The notes under the pieces: model-generated | Told to the model about the DNA's origin: nothing | The model's input: the letters and a program-made list of their open reading frames with translations, nothing else | The model's database searches: none | Position numbers and translations under genes: made by a program | Shown here: positions 1-6,905 of the stretch, one piece after another | Position numbering within the stretch: position 1 is the stretch's first letter | Layout: the number at the start of each line of letters is the position of its first letter | Source: Myxococcales bacterium | GTDB taxonomy: Bacteria; Myxococcota_A; Polyangia; Fen-1088 | NCBI GenBank assembly: GCA_003170035.1 | Contig: PMZX01000351.1 | Span: forward strand, 1 to 7,894 | DNA length: 7,894 nt | Direction of reading: 5' to 3'

Positions 1-2352
1 CCCGCGCGCTGCGCGCGCGCCCTCGTTGCCGGCGACGGGGAGGGTGACGCTGAAGCCCGCCACCCGACGAGCGGGTACGAACAAGACCGACGGCGGCAAT
101 GGACCACCCAGGGCGGGTAGCTTCTGACCACTGGATGGCATCGGCTTGTTGAACTCCCAGTAGAGCCGACTCCCATCCTGCCGAACGCGGTTGGGGACAT
201 CCTCCGCCAGGTCCACATCAACTCGAACCGTGCCACGGGCATGCGGATCCCGGTAGGAACTGATGAGCCGGACTGGGCCCAAGTACTCCGTGGCATCCAA
301 ACTGCGTGCCAAATCGTCGGGGAGATCAGCATGGTCGAGACGCAGGCTAACCCGTCGATCAGCCTGGCGCTCGACGGCAAATCCTGCCGGCTCTTCCAGA
401 TCGATGATGACCGACGAGCGGGTGGGTTCGTCGACGAAGTCGATGCGGCGAACACGGATGGGAACCCGCAGAGTGACCGAGCGAGGACGGGTGACCGGCT
501 TGGCCGAATCGGGAACAGGCGGCGCACTCACCACGGTCCCTTTCTCTTCCTTGGCAAGCGGCTTGGCTGGTTTGGGGAGTGCAACTGGGCTTGGCGCTGC
601 CGCCGGCTTGGATACCTGCGCCAGTCGCTTGAGCTCTGCCGCCAGCGCGTCGCGAGCCGTCTCCAGTTGGGCGCGCTCCTTCTCCAACTTGGCCCGCTCG
701 CTCTCGACCCGAGCCCGGTCGGCGCGCGCCTGGGCCAGGCGGGACTCCTCTTCCGCGCGGGCGGACTCCGCCTGCTTCAGCTTTTCTTCTTCGTCGCGAC
801 GGCCGCGCATCTCTTCCTGGCGGCGGGCTTCTTCCGCGTGGCGCGTGGCCACTGCCAGGGTGAGCTCTTTGCGTGAGCGCTCAGCGGCGTCTGCCGCGTT
901 TTTGCGCTCCTCTTCGGCCTTGGCCACTGCCGCTGCTGCAAGCGCTTTGTCAGGTGACGAAGCGCCAGTATGTTCGAGCCGCTGACGTTTGGCCTGGGCG
1001 GCTCGGCTAGCCTGCTCGCGCTGGGCCAGCTCCGTGGCCGCCACACGCAGCTTCGCCTCTCGTTCCGCAACCAGGTGTTCGGCCTCCAGCAGCCGTTGTC
1101 TCTGTTCCTCCTGGTGCTTGGCCTTTGCCTCAAGAGCCGCGGTTCGCATCTCGACCTCGCGAGTGGCCTTCTGCAGCGCCCGATCGCGTTCCGTTTCGCG
1201 CTGCTGGGCCGTGAGCGTATCCCGCTCGGCCAGTTTGGCGCGCTTGATGGCTTGGTCGGCTTCGCGTTCGGCCCTGCGGGTGTGTTCGTCTGCGCGAGCC
1301 ACAGCCGCCTTTTGCCGCTCAGCCTCGGCGCTAGCGGCGCTGGCCATCGCCTGCGCATTCTGGGCGTCGCGCCGGGCCTGCTGCAATTGCAGCTTCAGCT
1401 TGGCGTTCTCAGCATTGGCTTGCGCGGCCACCCGCGCCTGAGCTTCAGCCTTGAGCTGTGCCTCGGCCTTGGCTTGCGCTTCGGTCTTGGCTCGTGCCTC
1501 AGCCTTCTCGGCCTTGGCCTGTGCCGCGGCCCTGTCGGTTTTGGCTTGTGCCTCGGCCTTGTCGGCCTTGGCTTGTGCTTCGGCCCTGTCGGCCTTGGCT
1601 TGCGCTTCGGCCCTGTCGGCTTTGGCTTGTGCTTCGGCCCTGTCGGCTTTGGCCTGCGCCTCGGCTCGTTCCGCCTTGGCCTGTGCCTCAGCCCTTTCGG
1701 CCTTCGCCTGCGCTTCGGCCCTGTCGGCTTTGGCTCGTTCGGCTTTGGCTTGTGCCTCGGCTCGTTCCGCCTTGGCCTGTGCCTCAGCCCTGTCGACCTT
1801 CGCCTGCGCTTCGGCCCTGTCGGCTTTGGCTCGTTCGGCTTTGGCTTGTGCCTCGGCTCGTTCCGCCTTGGCTTGCGCCTCGGCCTTGACTTGGGCGTCG
1901 TGGGGATCGGGTGCTGCGGCCTTGCTCGCAACTGGGTGCAGGTGGGGAATGACCCGGACCACGATGTCGTTGCCGCGCGCCTCGACGCGATAGTCGGAGG
2001 CCTGCCGCAAGGTCAAGACAATGCGCGTCCGAGGACCGCTCCCTTCCTCTTCACTGACGTTTGCGCTGACCAGTCCGACGGCGTAGGTGCCGGCATCCAT
2101 GGGAACCTCGACGTCGCCCAGACGAGCTGCGCTCAGGTCAACCACCACCCGCGCCGGCTGTTCCAGCTTCCAGGTGGTAAATGTGGGCCGTGCCGAGGAC
2201 GATATCACCACTGCCGTGTCACCCCCTGTCTCGGAGACGCGGATGGCGCGTACCTGCGCCGTCTCGGCAAGTGCGGGGGTAGAAAGCCAAGCGCCCATGG
2301 CGACGCCGAGCACGATCGCGGGTCTTTTGGAATTAGCTGTGTGACCTGTCAT
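1..2352 (-). CDS. pilQ: Type IV pilus secretin PilQ, N-terminal 784 residues, with giant helical insert (3' end beyond window)
   Basis: PilQ forms the multimeric outer-membrane channel through which the pilus passes. The frame opens at the ATG at 2352, which overlaps the pilP stop as ATGA, with AGGGGG about 8 bases upstream, and stays open to base 1. A signal peptide covers residues 1-29 (hydrophobic core, cleavage after ALA). A first AMIN-like beta domain spans about 31-136 (motifs ARVVVDL and DIVVRV). Residues 153-580 are almost entirely Ala/Glu/Lys/Arg/Gln, strongly predicted helix, with one Gly/Pro break near 461-468. A Pro/Lys/Ala-rich linker covers 581-624. A second AMIN domain spans about 630-737 (RRIDFVDEPT, SSVIIDLEEP, LYWEFNKP). 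The secretin core should lie beyond the left edge and is not seen. Identity rests on signal peptide, AMIN pair and operon position after pilP. The helical insert is unusual for PilQ. Part of it resembles TolA domain II in composition. Confidence 0.88.
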   Translation of the reverse strand, partial: MTGHTANSKRPAIVLGVAMGAWLSTPALAETAQVRAIRVSETGGDTAVVISSSARPTFTTWKLEQPARVVVDLSAARLGDVEVPMDAGTYAVGLVSANVSEEEGSGPRTRIVLTLRQASDYRVEARGNDIVVRVIPHLHPVASKAAAPDPHDAQVKAEAQAKAERAEAQAKAERAKADRAEAQAKVDRAEAQAKAERAEAQAKAERAKADRAEAQAKAERAEAQAKAERAEAQAKADRAEAQAKADRAEAQAKADRAEAQAKADKAEAQAKTDRAAAQAKAEKAEARAKTEAQAKAEAQLKAEAQARVAAQANAENAKLKLQLQQARRDAQNAQAMASAASAEAERQKAAVARADEHTRRAEREADQAIKRAKLAERDTLTAQQRETERDRALQKATREVEMRTAALEAKAKHQEEQRQRLLEAEHLVAEREAKLRVAATELAQREQASRAAQAKRQRLEHTGASSPDKALAAAAVAKAEEERKNAADAAERSRKELTLAVATRHAEEARRQEEMRGRRDEEEKLKQAESARAEEESRLAQARADRARVESERAKLEKERAQLETARDALAAELKRLAQVSKPAAAPSPVALPKPAKPLAKEEKGTVVSAPPVPDSAKPVTRPRSVTLRVPIRVRRIDFVDEPTRSSVIIDLEEPAGFAVERQADRRVSLRLDHADLPDDLARSLDATEYLGPVRLISSYRDPHARGTVRVDVDLAEDVPNRVRQDGSRLYWEFNKPMPSSGQKLPALGGPLPPSVLFVPARRVAGFSVTLPVAGNEGARAARG
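1489..1896 (-). repeat. Fourteen tandem 27-bp units coding nine-residue A-(D/E)-R-A-E-A-Q-A-K repeats inside pilQ
   Basis: On the plus strand, units typified by GGCTTGTGCTTCGGCCCTG start at 1489, 1516, 1543, 1570, 1597, 1624, 1651, 1678, 1705, 1747, 1774, 1801, 1843 and 1870. The 27-base register is broken only by two 15-base inserts at 1732-1746 and 1828-1842, which code five extra residues. Every spacing is a multiple of three, so the pilQ frame is kept. Outer units (1489, 1516, 1870) are the most diverged and the central ones the most alike, as expected for expansion from the middle of an array. The array codes residues 153-288 of PilQ. Confidence 0.9.
1657..1872 (-). repeat. 96-bp higher-order direct repeat (three 27-bp units plus 15 bp) within pilQ
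   Basis: Bases 1705-1776 and 1801-1872 are identical over 72 bp at an offset of 96. The preceding stretches, 1657-1704 and 1753-1800, match with only a few differences. The 96-bp block is therefore present in just over two tandem copies. It codes 32 residues, three nine-residue units plus a five-residue A-E-R-A-K type insert. Near identity, including at synonymous sites, indicates a recent duplication. Confidence 0.88.
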
Positions 2353-2933
2353 TTCTCCGCCCCCTCTGGATCGACCAGAATGGCTTTCTCCAAAGCATGG
2401 GTTTCGCCGCCCGACGCGACTTCCGCCAACTCCAACACCACGCGGTCGGACAGTATCTTCGTAACACGTGCGGCCGACTTGGAAAGGTAGTCGCCTCGCT
2501 TGATCACTTGTCCGAGGCCACTTGGATCCCGGAACATGGCGCGCGGGTTCGCGTCGCCGGTGATCACGGCAATCAGGGTCAGCTCCTCGAGGGAGAACTT
2601 GCCGAAGATCGCCGGAAAAGCCTGCGTGAGGTTCACCCGAGGATTTCGATCGGAAAAGATCCCGACGAAGGACCGGAACGGGTCTCGGTTCGAATCATCA
2701 GTTTCATTGAAATCTTCATCGCGCAGGACCTTTCGACGCAGGATGGTCAGTCGCTGCTGCACGGCCTCTGCCGATGCGGCGTTGGAGGGGCTCGGCGCGG
2801 CTGCAACCGGCTTATCAGCCGGGGCGGGCTTGGCAGGCGGCTTGGGGGGGGCTGCGTGCGCACCCGGATACTCCCCCCACGGCGCGAGAGCGAAACCGAC
2901 ACAAAGGAGCGTGGCCAGCCTGGTCCGCCTCAT
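2349..2933 (-). CDS. pilP: Type IV pilus inner-membrane-to-secretin connector PilP
   Basis: PilP links the PilN/PilO inner-membrane complex to the periplasmic N0 region of PilQ. The 194-residue protein has an N-terminal export signal (MRRTR, then a hydrophobic stretch to about residue 27, AHA cleavage site), a Pro/Ala/Lys-rich disordered linker (about 28-50), a short helical segment (about 53-72) and, from the conserved DPFRSF motif near residue 84, the C-terminal beta-sandwich domain that contacts PilQ. Family members are usually lipoproteins. The only early cysteine here (Cys11, in TLLC) lies inside the hydrophobic core without a proper lipobox, so this PilP may be cleaved by signal peptidase I or stay anchored by its signal. 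The start ATG at 2933 overlaps the pilO stop (ATGA), with a strong GGAGG six bases or so upstream. The stop overlaps the pilQ start. Confidence 0.93.
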   Translation of the reverse strand: MRRTRLATLLCVGFALAPWGEYPGAHAAPPKPPAKPAPADKPVAAAPSPSNAASAEAVQQRLTILRRKVLRDEDFNETDDSNRDPFRSFVGIFSDRNPRVNLTQAFPAIFGKFSLEELTLIAVITGDANPRAMFRDPSGLGQVIKRGDYLSKSAARVTKILSDRVVLELAEVASGGETHALEKAILVDPEGAEK

Positions 2934-3529
2934 GTTCCCCCTCCGGCTTCGGACTTGTCGTTGTAGCGGAAGGTCACCGCATAGAACTTGGCATGCAGCC
3001 GGGGTGAGCCCGTGTCGTCAGTGCCTTTCCCCTCCGGGACCAAGGCCAGGTTCTCCACGTTCACGATACGGGGCAGATCGGCGACGTTCTTGAAGAACTT
3101 GGTGATGGTGTGATAGCTGCCGCGGATCTCGATGCGAACCGGGATGCGCACATACAACTCGGCGGGCGATTCCGACTCGATCGCCAGCGTGAGAACCTCC
3201 AAGCCCGCAAGCTCCGCCTGTTCCTGGATGCTGGAGAGGAAAGTGGGAATCTCTGCGCGTTTGGGCAATGCCTTGAGCAGCTCGCGTTGTTCCTGCTGCA
3301 ATTGCGTCAACTCGTTTCGATAGGCCAGGTACTCCTTCTTGCGCTTCTCGTAGTCTTCCTTTTCGTCGGTCAGCTTGCGCTGCTGGACCTCGGCCCCTTT
3401 GATCTGGTCCTGCAGATCCATGTAGAACAACATGTAGTAGACGACCCCGATCAGCGCGACGAGCCCCGCCGTGGCGGCGACTTTCACCGGCGTCTTGAGT
3501 CGCAGCAGTTTCTGGAGGATGTCGTTCAT
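2930..3529 (-). CDS. pilO: Type IV pilus alignment protein PilO
   Basis: PilO is a bitopic inner-membrane protein that pairs with PilN in the periplasm and helps couple the pilus motor to the secretin. The 199-residue protein has a short basic cytoplasmic tail (1-16), one transmembrane helix (about 17-37, rich in Val/Ala/Leu/Tyr), a charged coiled coil (about 38-88, K/E/Q-rich) and a C-terminal ferredoxin-like domain (about 90-190, with the LPKRAEIPTFL boundary motif and a Y-R-I-P-V-R-I-E-I strand). Length and layout are typical. The ATG at 3529 lies one base after the pilN stop. There is no good Shine-Dalgarno sequence in front of it (the upstream bases read GATCTACTGAC), so translation is probably coupled to pilN. 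Confidence 0.94.
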   Translation of the reverse strand: MNDILQKLLRLKTPVKVAATAGLVALIGVVYYMLFYMDLQDQIKGAEVQQRKLTDEKEDYEKRKKEYLAYRNELTQLQQEQRELLKALPKRAEIPTFLSSIQEQAELAGLEVLTLAIESESPAELYVRIPVRIEIRGSYHTITKFFKNVADLPRIVNVENLALVPEGKGTDDTGSPRLHAKFYAVTFRYNDKSEAGGGT

Positions 3530-3530
3530 G

Positions 3531-4160
3531 TCAGTAGATCACGTTTGCTGAGAGGCTGAAGTTCACGAACTTGATCGAACGTCCCGATACCTGGGCGGTG
3601 GAGTCCAGGTTCACGTCGCTGAAGAACACCGACGAGTTGAGCCGTTTGAGAAACTCGGCCACGTCCTCGTTCGATTTTGCCGCACCTCGGATCCTGACGT
3701 GCTTCGCGTCCTCGCTATAGCCATCCATCCACACGCGGCGCGGATCCCAACTTGCGTTGAAGCCGGCGTTGGGGTCACGCCTCAATGTCTCTTCATAGGA
3801 GATTCGGTCGAAGGTCGGCCCCTTGCCCGGGCTCAAGAGTTCGGACATTTCGCGTAGCAGATAGACCGGCCCGTTCCGCCCCGCATCCAGCGCCTGAATG
3901 GTCTTTCGCTGCCGAAGCAGCTCCTCGCGCTGGTTGCGGATCTTGTCGTAGTCGCCGATTTCTTGCTTCAGGCGGGCCACGTCCGCCGTGAGAATCGTAT
4001 TTCTGCGCTGGATGTCTTCCAACTGGCCAGCCGCCTGCAAGTGCAAGAAGATGACCCCGCCCACGGTGGCCAGGATGGCCACGCCCATGTACAAGAACTG
4101 TCGCTGGCCGGCCTCGGCCCGCTTGACCTTCCTGATGGGAAGCAGATTGATGCGAATCAC
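3531..4160 (-). CDS. pilN: Type IV pilus assembly protein PilN
   Basis: PilN is the inner-membrane partner of PilO. Its cytoplasmic N-terminus docks into PilM. The 209-residue protein opens with the diagnostic motif INLLP (residues 4-8), followed by a basic stretch, one transmembrane helix (about 22-44), a periplasmic coiled coil (about 46-90) and a C-terminal alpha/beta domain ending in a beta-strand (KFVNFSLSANV). Between the LLREMSELLSP helix and the R-R-V-W-M-D-G-Y strand there is a segment of about 28 residues (about 112-139, Gly/Asp/Asn-rich), which makes the protein longer than gammaproteobacterial PilN. The start is GTG at 4160, overlapping the pilM TGA stop as GTGA, with GGGAG a few bases upstream. 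GTG is chosen because it directly precedes the conserved I-R-I-N-L-L-P. Confidence 0.94.
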   Translation of the reverse strand: MIRINLLPIRKVKRAEAGQRQFLYMGVAILATVGGVIFLHLQAAGQLEDIQRRNTILTADVARLKQEIGDYDKIRNQREELLRQRKTIQALDAGRNGPVYLLREMSELLSPGKGPTFDRISYEETLRRDPNAGFNASWDPRRVWMDGYSEDAKHVRIRGAAKSNEDVAEFLKRLNSSVFFSDVNLDSTAQVSGRSIKFVNFSLSANVIY

Positions 4161-5215
4161 TGCTTATCTCCCGGGCGGCGCAGAGCAAGACCCACCGCCA
4201 CCGCGGCCTCGGCCGCGTGTTGCTGAACGAAGGCCATGTCGAACTTGTGGTCGTCCACTGCGATCTTGCGGAAGGGATCCATCACTTCGACCGGCGTGCG
4301 TGCCTTGTCCTCCAGCGCGCGCTGCAGAGCGGGCACCTTGGCGGAGCCTCCGCACAGGTAGATCCTCGTGATGCGCGCGTCGCTACTGGCCGCCAGATAG
4401 AAGTCGAGCGAGCGTTGAAACTTGCCGGCCACGCTGTCGGCAACCGAGACGATGACCGCCTCAACCTCCTGGGGGACCACCTCACTGGCACCCTCGCCCG
4501 AGGAGCCGATCTTCCAAGCCTCGGCTTCCTCTTGGCTGACGTTGAGCCGCTTCTGAATCTCCTCGGTGAACGCGTTGCCGCCCACGGTTACGTCGCGGGT
4601 GAAGGCGCTGGTTCCACCGGCCACGATGTTGATGTTGCACAAGGTGGCGCCGACGTTGATGATGGCCACCGCCTCCTCAGGAACGACCGGATAGTTGGCC
4701 TCGTAGGCATTCTGGATGGTGAAGGCGGCCACATCCATAATCATCGGCTGCAGCTTGGCCTCGCGAATGACCATGCTGTAGTCGGAGACGACTTCCTTCT
4801 TGGCCGCCACCAGGAGCAGCTCCATCTGGCCCCCGGCGCCGCCCTCGCTGCCCACCAGCTGGTGATCGATTTCTACGTCGTCCTTGGAGAATGGAATGTG
4901 GTGCTCGGCCTCCCAAGGAATTTGCTCCTCCAACTCCTCGGGTGTCATGGGCGGAACTTTGATCTTCTTGATGATGACCGAGTGTCCGGAGATGGCCGTG
5001 GCCACCTCTTTGCCCTTGATTCCGAGGTTATCGCGCAATGTCTTGATGGCCTCGACCACCGCGGTCTGATTCATGATTGCGCCGTCGACGATGGTCTGCG
5101 CTGGCAGCGGCTCGAACCCGAAGTTGATCAGTTGAAGACCCTTGGAGGTCTCCCTGAGCTGGACGACCTTCACGGAGCTTGAACCTATGTCGAGTCCTAT
5201 GCAGTTCTTGGGCAT
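4157..5215 (-). CDS. pilM: Actin-like type IV pilus assembly ATPase-fold protein PilM
   Basis: PilM is a cytoplasmic actin/FtsA-fold nucleotide-binding protein. It binds the N-terminal tail of PilN and connects the pilus motor to the inner-membrane alignment complex. The 352-residue protein has typical length. Visible motifs are the phosphate-1 loop GLDIGSSSVKVVQL (residues 7-20), the conserved PWEAEHHIPF element (about 100-109) characteristic of PilM, the phosphate-2 loop INVGATLCNINI (about 186-197) and the adenosine motif IYLCGGSAKVPAL (285-297). The ATG at 5215 has GGAG nine bases upstream and immediately precedes the conserved N-terminal strand. It is the first gene of the pilMNOPQ operon, and its stop overlaps the pilN GTG. 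No truncation or missing motif is seen. Confidence 0.96.
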   Translation of the reverse strand: MPKNCIGLDIGSSSVKVVQLRETSKGLQLINFGFEPLPAQTIVDGAIMNQTAVVEAIKTLRDNLGIKGKEVATAISGHSVIIKKIKVPPMTPEELEEQIPWEAEHHIPFSKDDVEIDHQLVGSEGGAGGQMELLLVAAKKEVVSDYSMVIREAKLQPMIMDVAAFTIQNAYEANYPVVPEEAVAIINVGATLCNINIVAGGTSAFTRDVTVGGNAFTEEIQKRLNVSQEEAEAWKIGSSGEGASEVVPQEVEAVIVSVADSVAGKFQRSLDFYLAASSDARITRIYLCGGSAKVPALQRALEDKARTPVEVMDPFRKIAVDDHKFDMAFVQQHAAEAAVAVGLALRRPGDKQ

Positions 5216-5260
5216 CGACGTGGTCTCCGAATGGCTACCTTCATTTCCCTTCCTTCACCT

Positions 5261-5290
5261 ACATGATGGGTCATCTGCGAAAAAGGTCAA
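5261..5290 (-). promoter_or_regulatory. Possible sigma-70-type promoter upstream of pilM (weak -10)
   Basis: The 104-base gap between the regulator stop and the pilM start is distinctly A/T-richer than its surroundings. On the minus strand it carries TTGACC (5290-5285), flanked by T tracts, and 18 bases on, TCATGT (5266-5261). The -35 match is good and the -10 match poor. I see no GG-N10-GC sigma-54 element in the gap and no hairpin terminator after the regulator gene, so pilM could also be reached by readthrough. Confidence 0.3.
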
Positions 5291-5319
5291 AAAACCATCC
5301 TCCGTCTTATCCTCATCGT

Positions 5320-6804
5320 TCACTTTGCCTTCCAAGTTGAGCCCACGGGTGTAGGCGTGACCGGAGCGGGGGTTTGTTCGCGGTTGTTGCCGTATGCGTC
5401 GTAGTCTCGTGTGTCGCGCCCGGCGACGATCCCGTACTCCCTTATCTTATAGAGGAGAGCCCGGTGACTGATCTCAAGCAGCTCGGCGGCTCTGGTCCGA
5501 TTCCCCTTGGTGCGCTCCAGGGCGCGGCGTATGAGCGCCTCCTCGGAACGTCGCGACGCTCGCTTGATTGACAAATCGCCGTCGTCCACCGGTGCTTGGG
5601 CCGCGGTCGTCCCCGGGCTCCCAACCCGCAGCCGCTCGGGTAGAGATTCGACGCCGATCTCGGGGCCCTCGGCCAGCACGACGGCGCGCTCGACGGTGTT
5701 CTCCAGCTCCCGGACGTTTCCGGGCCAGTCACGCGCAGCCAGAATACGGATGGCGTCGGCGGTGAACCCCGAGATGGCAAGGCCCATGCGGGCGTTCATG
5801 CGGGCCAGGAAGTGCTCCACCAGCAGCGGGATGTCATCGCGCCGGTCGCGGAGAGCCGGCAGATGCAAGGCGAAGACGTTCAGCCGGTAGTACAGGTCTT
5901 CGCGGAACGCTCCCCGCTTGACCTCGTCAGCCAGATCGCGTGCGGTGGCCGCCACGACGCGGACGTCGACCTTGATGTCCTGGCTGTCGCCCAGGCGGCG
6001 GATCTCTCCCTCTTGCAGTACGCGCAGCAGCTTGACCTGCAGGTTGAGTGGCAATTCCCCAATCTCGTCGAGGAAGAGGGTTCCGCCCGAGGCCTCTTCA
6101 AACAGGCCCTTGCGATCTCGGTTGGCGTCGGTGAACGCGCCCTTGCGGTGGCCGAACAACTCGGATTCGAGCAAGTTGGCCGGGATAGCCCCGCAGTTGA
6201 CCGCGATGAAGGCGGCACGGGCGCGGGGTGAGTTGCTATGGATAGCACGCGCCACCAGTTCCTTGCCGGTCCCCGATTCACCGTCGATGAGCACGGTGGT
6301 CTTGAATTCGGCGATCTTGCGTACCGTGCGGAACAGCTCGAGCATCTGCGGGCTGCGCGCGACCAGTTCGGCAAAGGTCCCCGCGGGCTCGTCGCCGCCC
6401 GAGCGAACCTGGCGGGCCAGGCTCTGGTTCTCGCGGTAGAGCCGCTCGCGTTCCTCCGCCTTGCGCAAAAGCAGGACCAACTCGTCCGCCTCAAAAGGTT
6501 TGGACAGATAGTCGTAGGCTCCCCGCTTCATGGCTTCGATGGCGACGTCCTTGCTTCCAAAGGCGGTCATCACGACCACGGTGGCGTCTAGACCACGTCG
6601 GCGCACCTCATCCACGAGGTCCATGCCGCTGCGCCCCGGCATGCGCAGGTCGGTGATGATGATGTCGTAGGGCAGGTTTTCCAGCTCACGCAGAGCGCTG
6701 TCGACCGAGGCCACGCCCACCGGCTCATAGCCTTCCCGCTTGAGCAGGGTCTGAAGCATGTGACGAAGGTTCTCTTCGTCATCCACCACTAGAACGCGCC
6801 GCAT
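5320..6804 (-). CDS. Sigma-54-dependent NtrC-family response regulator (PilR-like), with GAFTDA loop
   Basis: This is a two-component transcriptional activator of 494 residues. The receiver domain (about 1-118) has acidic residues D8/D9, phospho-acceptor D52 (in IITDLRMPG), T80 and K102. The AAA+ sigma-54 interaction domain (about 146-385) has Walker A GESGTGKE (175-182), the sigma-54 contact loop read as GAFTDA (222-227) instead of GAFTGA, Walker B LFLDE (243-247), the arginine-finger region FREDLYYRLNV (300-310) and the sensor II motif WPGNVRELEN (360-369). A Fis-type helix-turn-helix lies near 428-460, followed by a 34-residue Pro/Thr-rich tail. The start ATG at 6804 has GAGG four bases upstream. 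Position directly before pilM suggests a PilR-type role, but no PilS-like kinase is visible, so its targets and partner are inferred only. The gene symbol is left open. Confidence 0.9.
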   Translation of the reverse strand: MRRVLVVDDEENLRHMLQTLLKREGYEPVGVASVDSALRELENLPYDIIITDLRMPGRSGMDLVDEVRRRGLDATVVVMTAFGSKDVAIEAMKRGAYDYLSKPFEADELVLLLRKAEERERLYRENQSLARQVRSGGDEPAGTFAELVARSPQMLELFRTVRKIAEFKTTVLIDGESGTGKELVARAIHSNSPRARAAFIAVNCGAIPANLLESELFGHRKGAFTDANRDRKGLFEEASGGTLFLDEIGELPLNLQVKLLRVLQEGEIRRLGDSQDIKVDVRVVAATARDLADEVKRGAFREDLYYRLNVFALHLPALRDRRDDIPLLVEHFLARMNARMGLAISGFTADAIRILAARDWPGNVRELENTVERAVVLAEGPEIGVESLPERLRVGSPGTTAAQAPVDDGDLSIKRASRRSEEALIRRALERTKGNRTRAAELLEISHRALLYKIREYGIVAGRDTRDYDAYGNNREQTPAPVTPTPVGSTWKAK

Positions 6805-6856
6805 GGAACCTCAGGGGTGTAGCCATTGCATGACATCAGGCGAGGGCCGAAGTGCG

Positions 6857-6865
6857 ATTGTATCA
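6857..6865 (-). promoter_or_regulatory. Extended -10 element (TGATACAAT) upstream of the sigma-54 regulator
   Basis: Read on the minus strand, TGATACAAT matches the extended -10 consensus TGNTATAAT with one mismatch. It lies about 53 bases upstream of the regulator start, which would leave a short leader. No good -35 hexamer is seen at 16-18 bases, as is common for extended -10 promoters. Confidence 0.4.
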
Positions 6866-6905
6866 CGAACCCGAGTATTTCCGCTAGGTTCCGGCGCCTC
6901 TTTCA

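Noticed and set aside
1489..1896. Possible CRISPR-like repeat array
   Set aside because: Units are contiguous without unique spacers and stay in frame with pilQ, so this is a coding tandem repeat.
1395..1931. Minus-strand Pro/Arg/Lys-rich frame of 178 residues over the repeats
   Set aside because: It is another frame of the same 27-bp array, whose unit is a multiple of three, so all frames stay open. The pilQ frame has signal peptide, AMIN domains and continuity on both sides.
970..2490. Long plus-strand open frame of 506 residues opposite pilQ
   Set aside because: It is the codon-register complement of the pilQ frame, kept open because the repeat array and GC-rich codons lack stops. Its Gly/Leu/Phe repeats are simply the antisense of the Ala/Glu/Lys repeat, and there is no ribosome binding site or family resemblance.
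4217..5182. Plus-strand open frame of 321 residues opposite pilM
   Set aside because: It is antisense to a clear PilM with all actin-fold motifs, and its sequence (His/Asp/Leu/Gly-rich) is typical of antisense of high-GC genes.
5281..5300. Rho-independent terminator between the regulator and pilM
   Set aside because: There are T tracts on the minus strand but no GC-rich stem directly before them. They fit better as A/T-rich promoter DNA around TTGACC.
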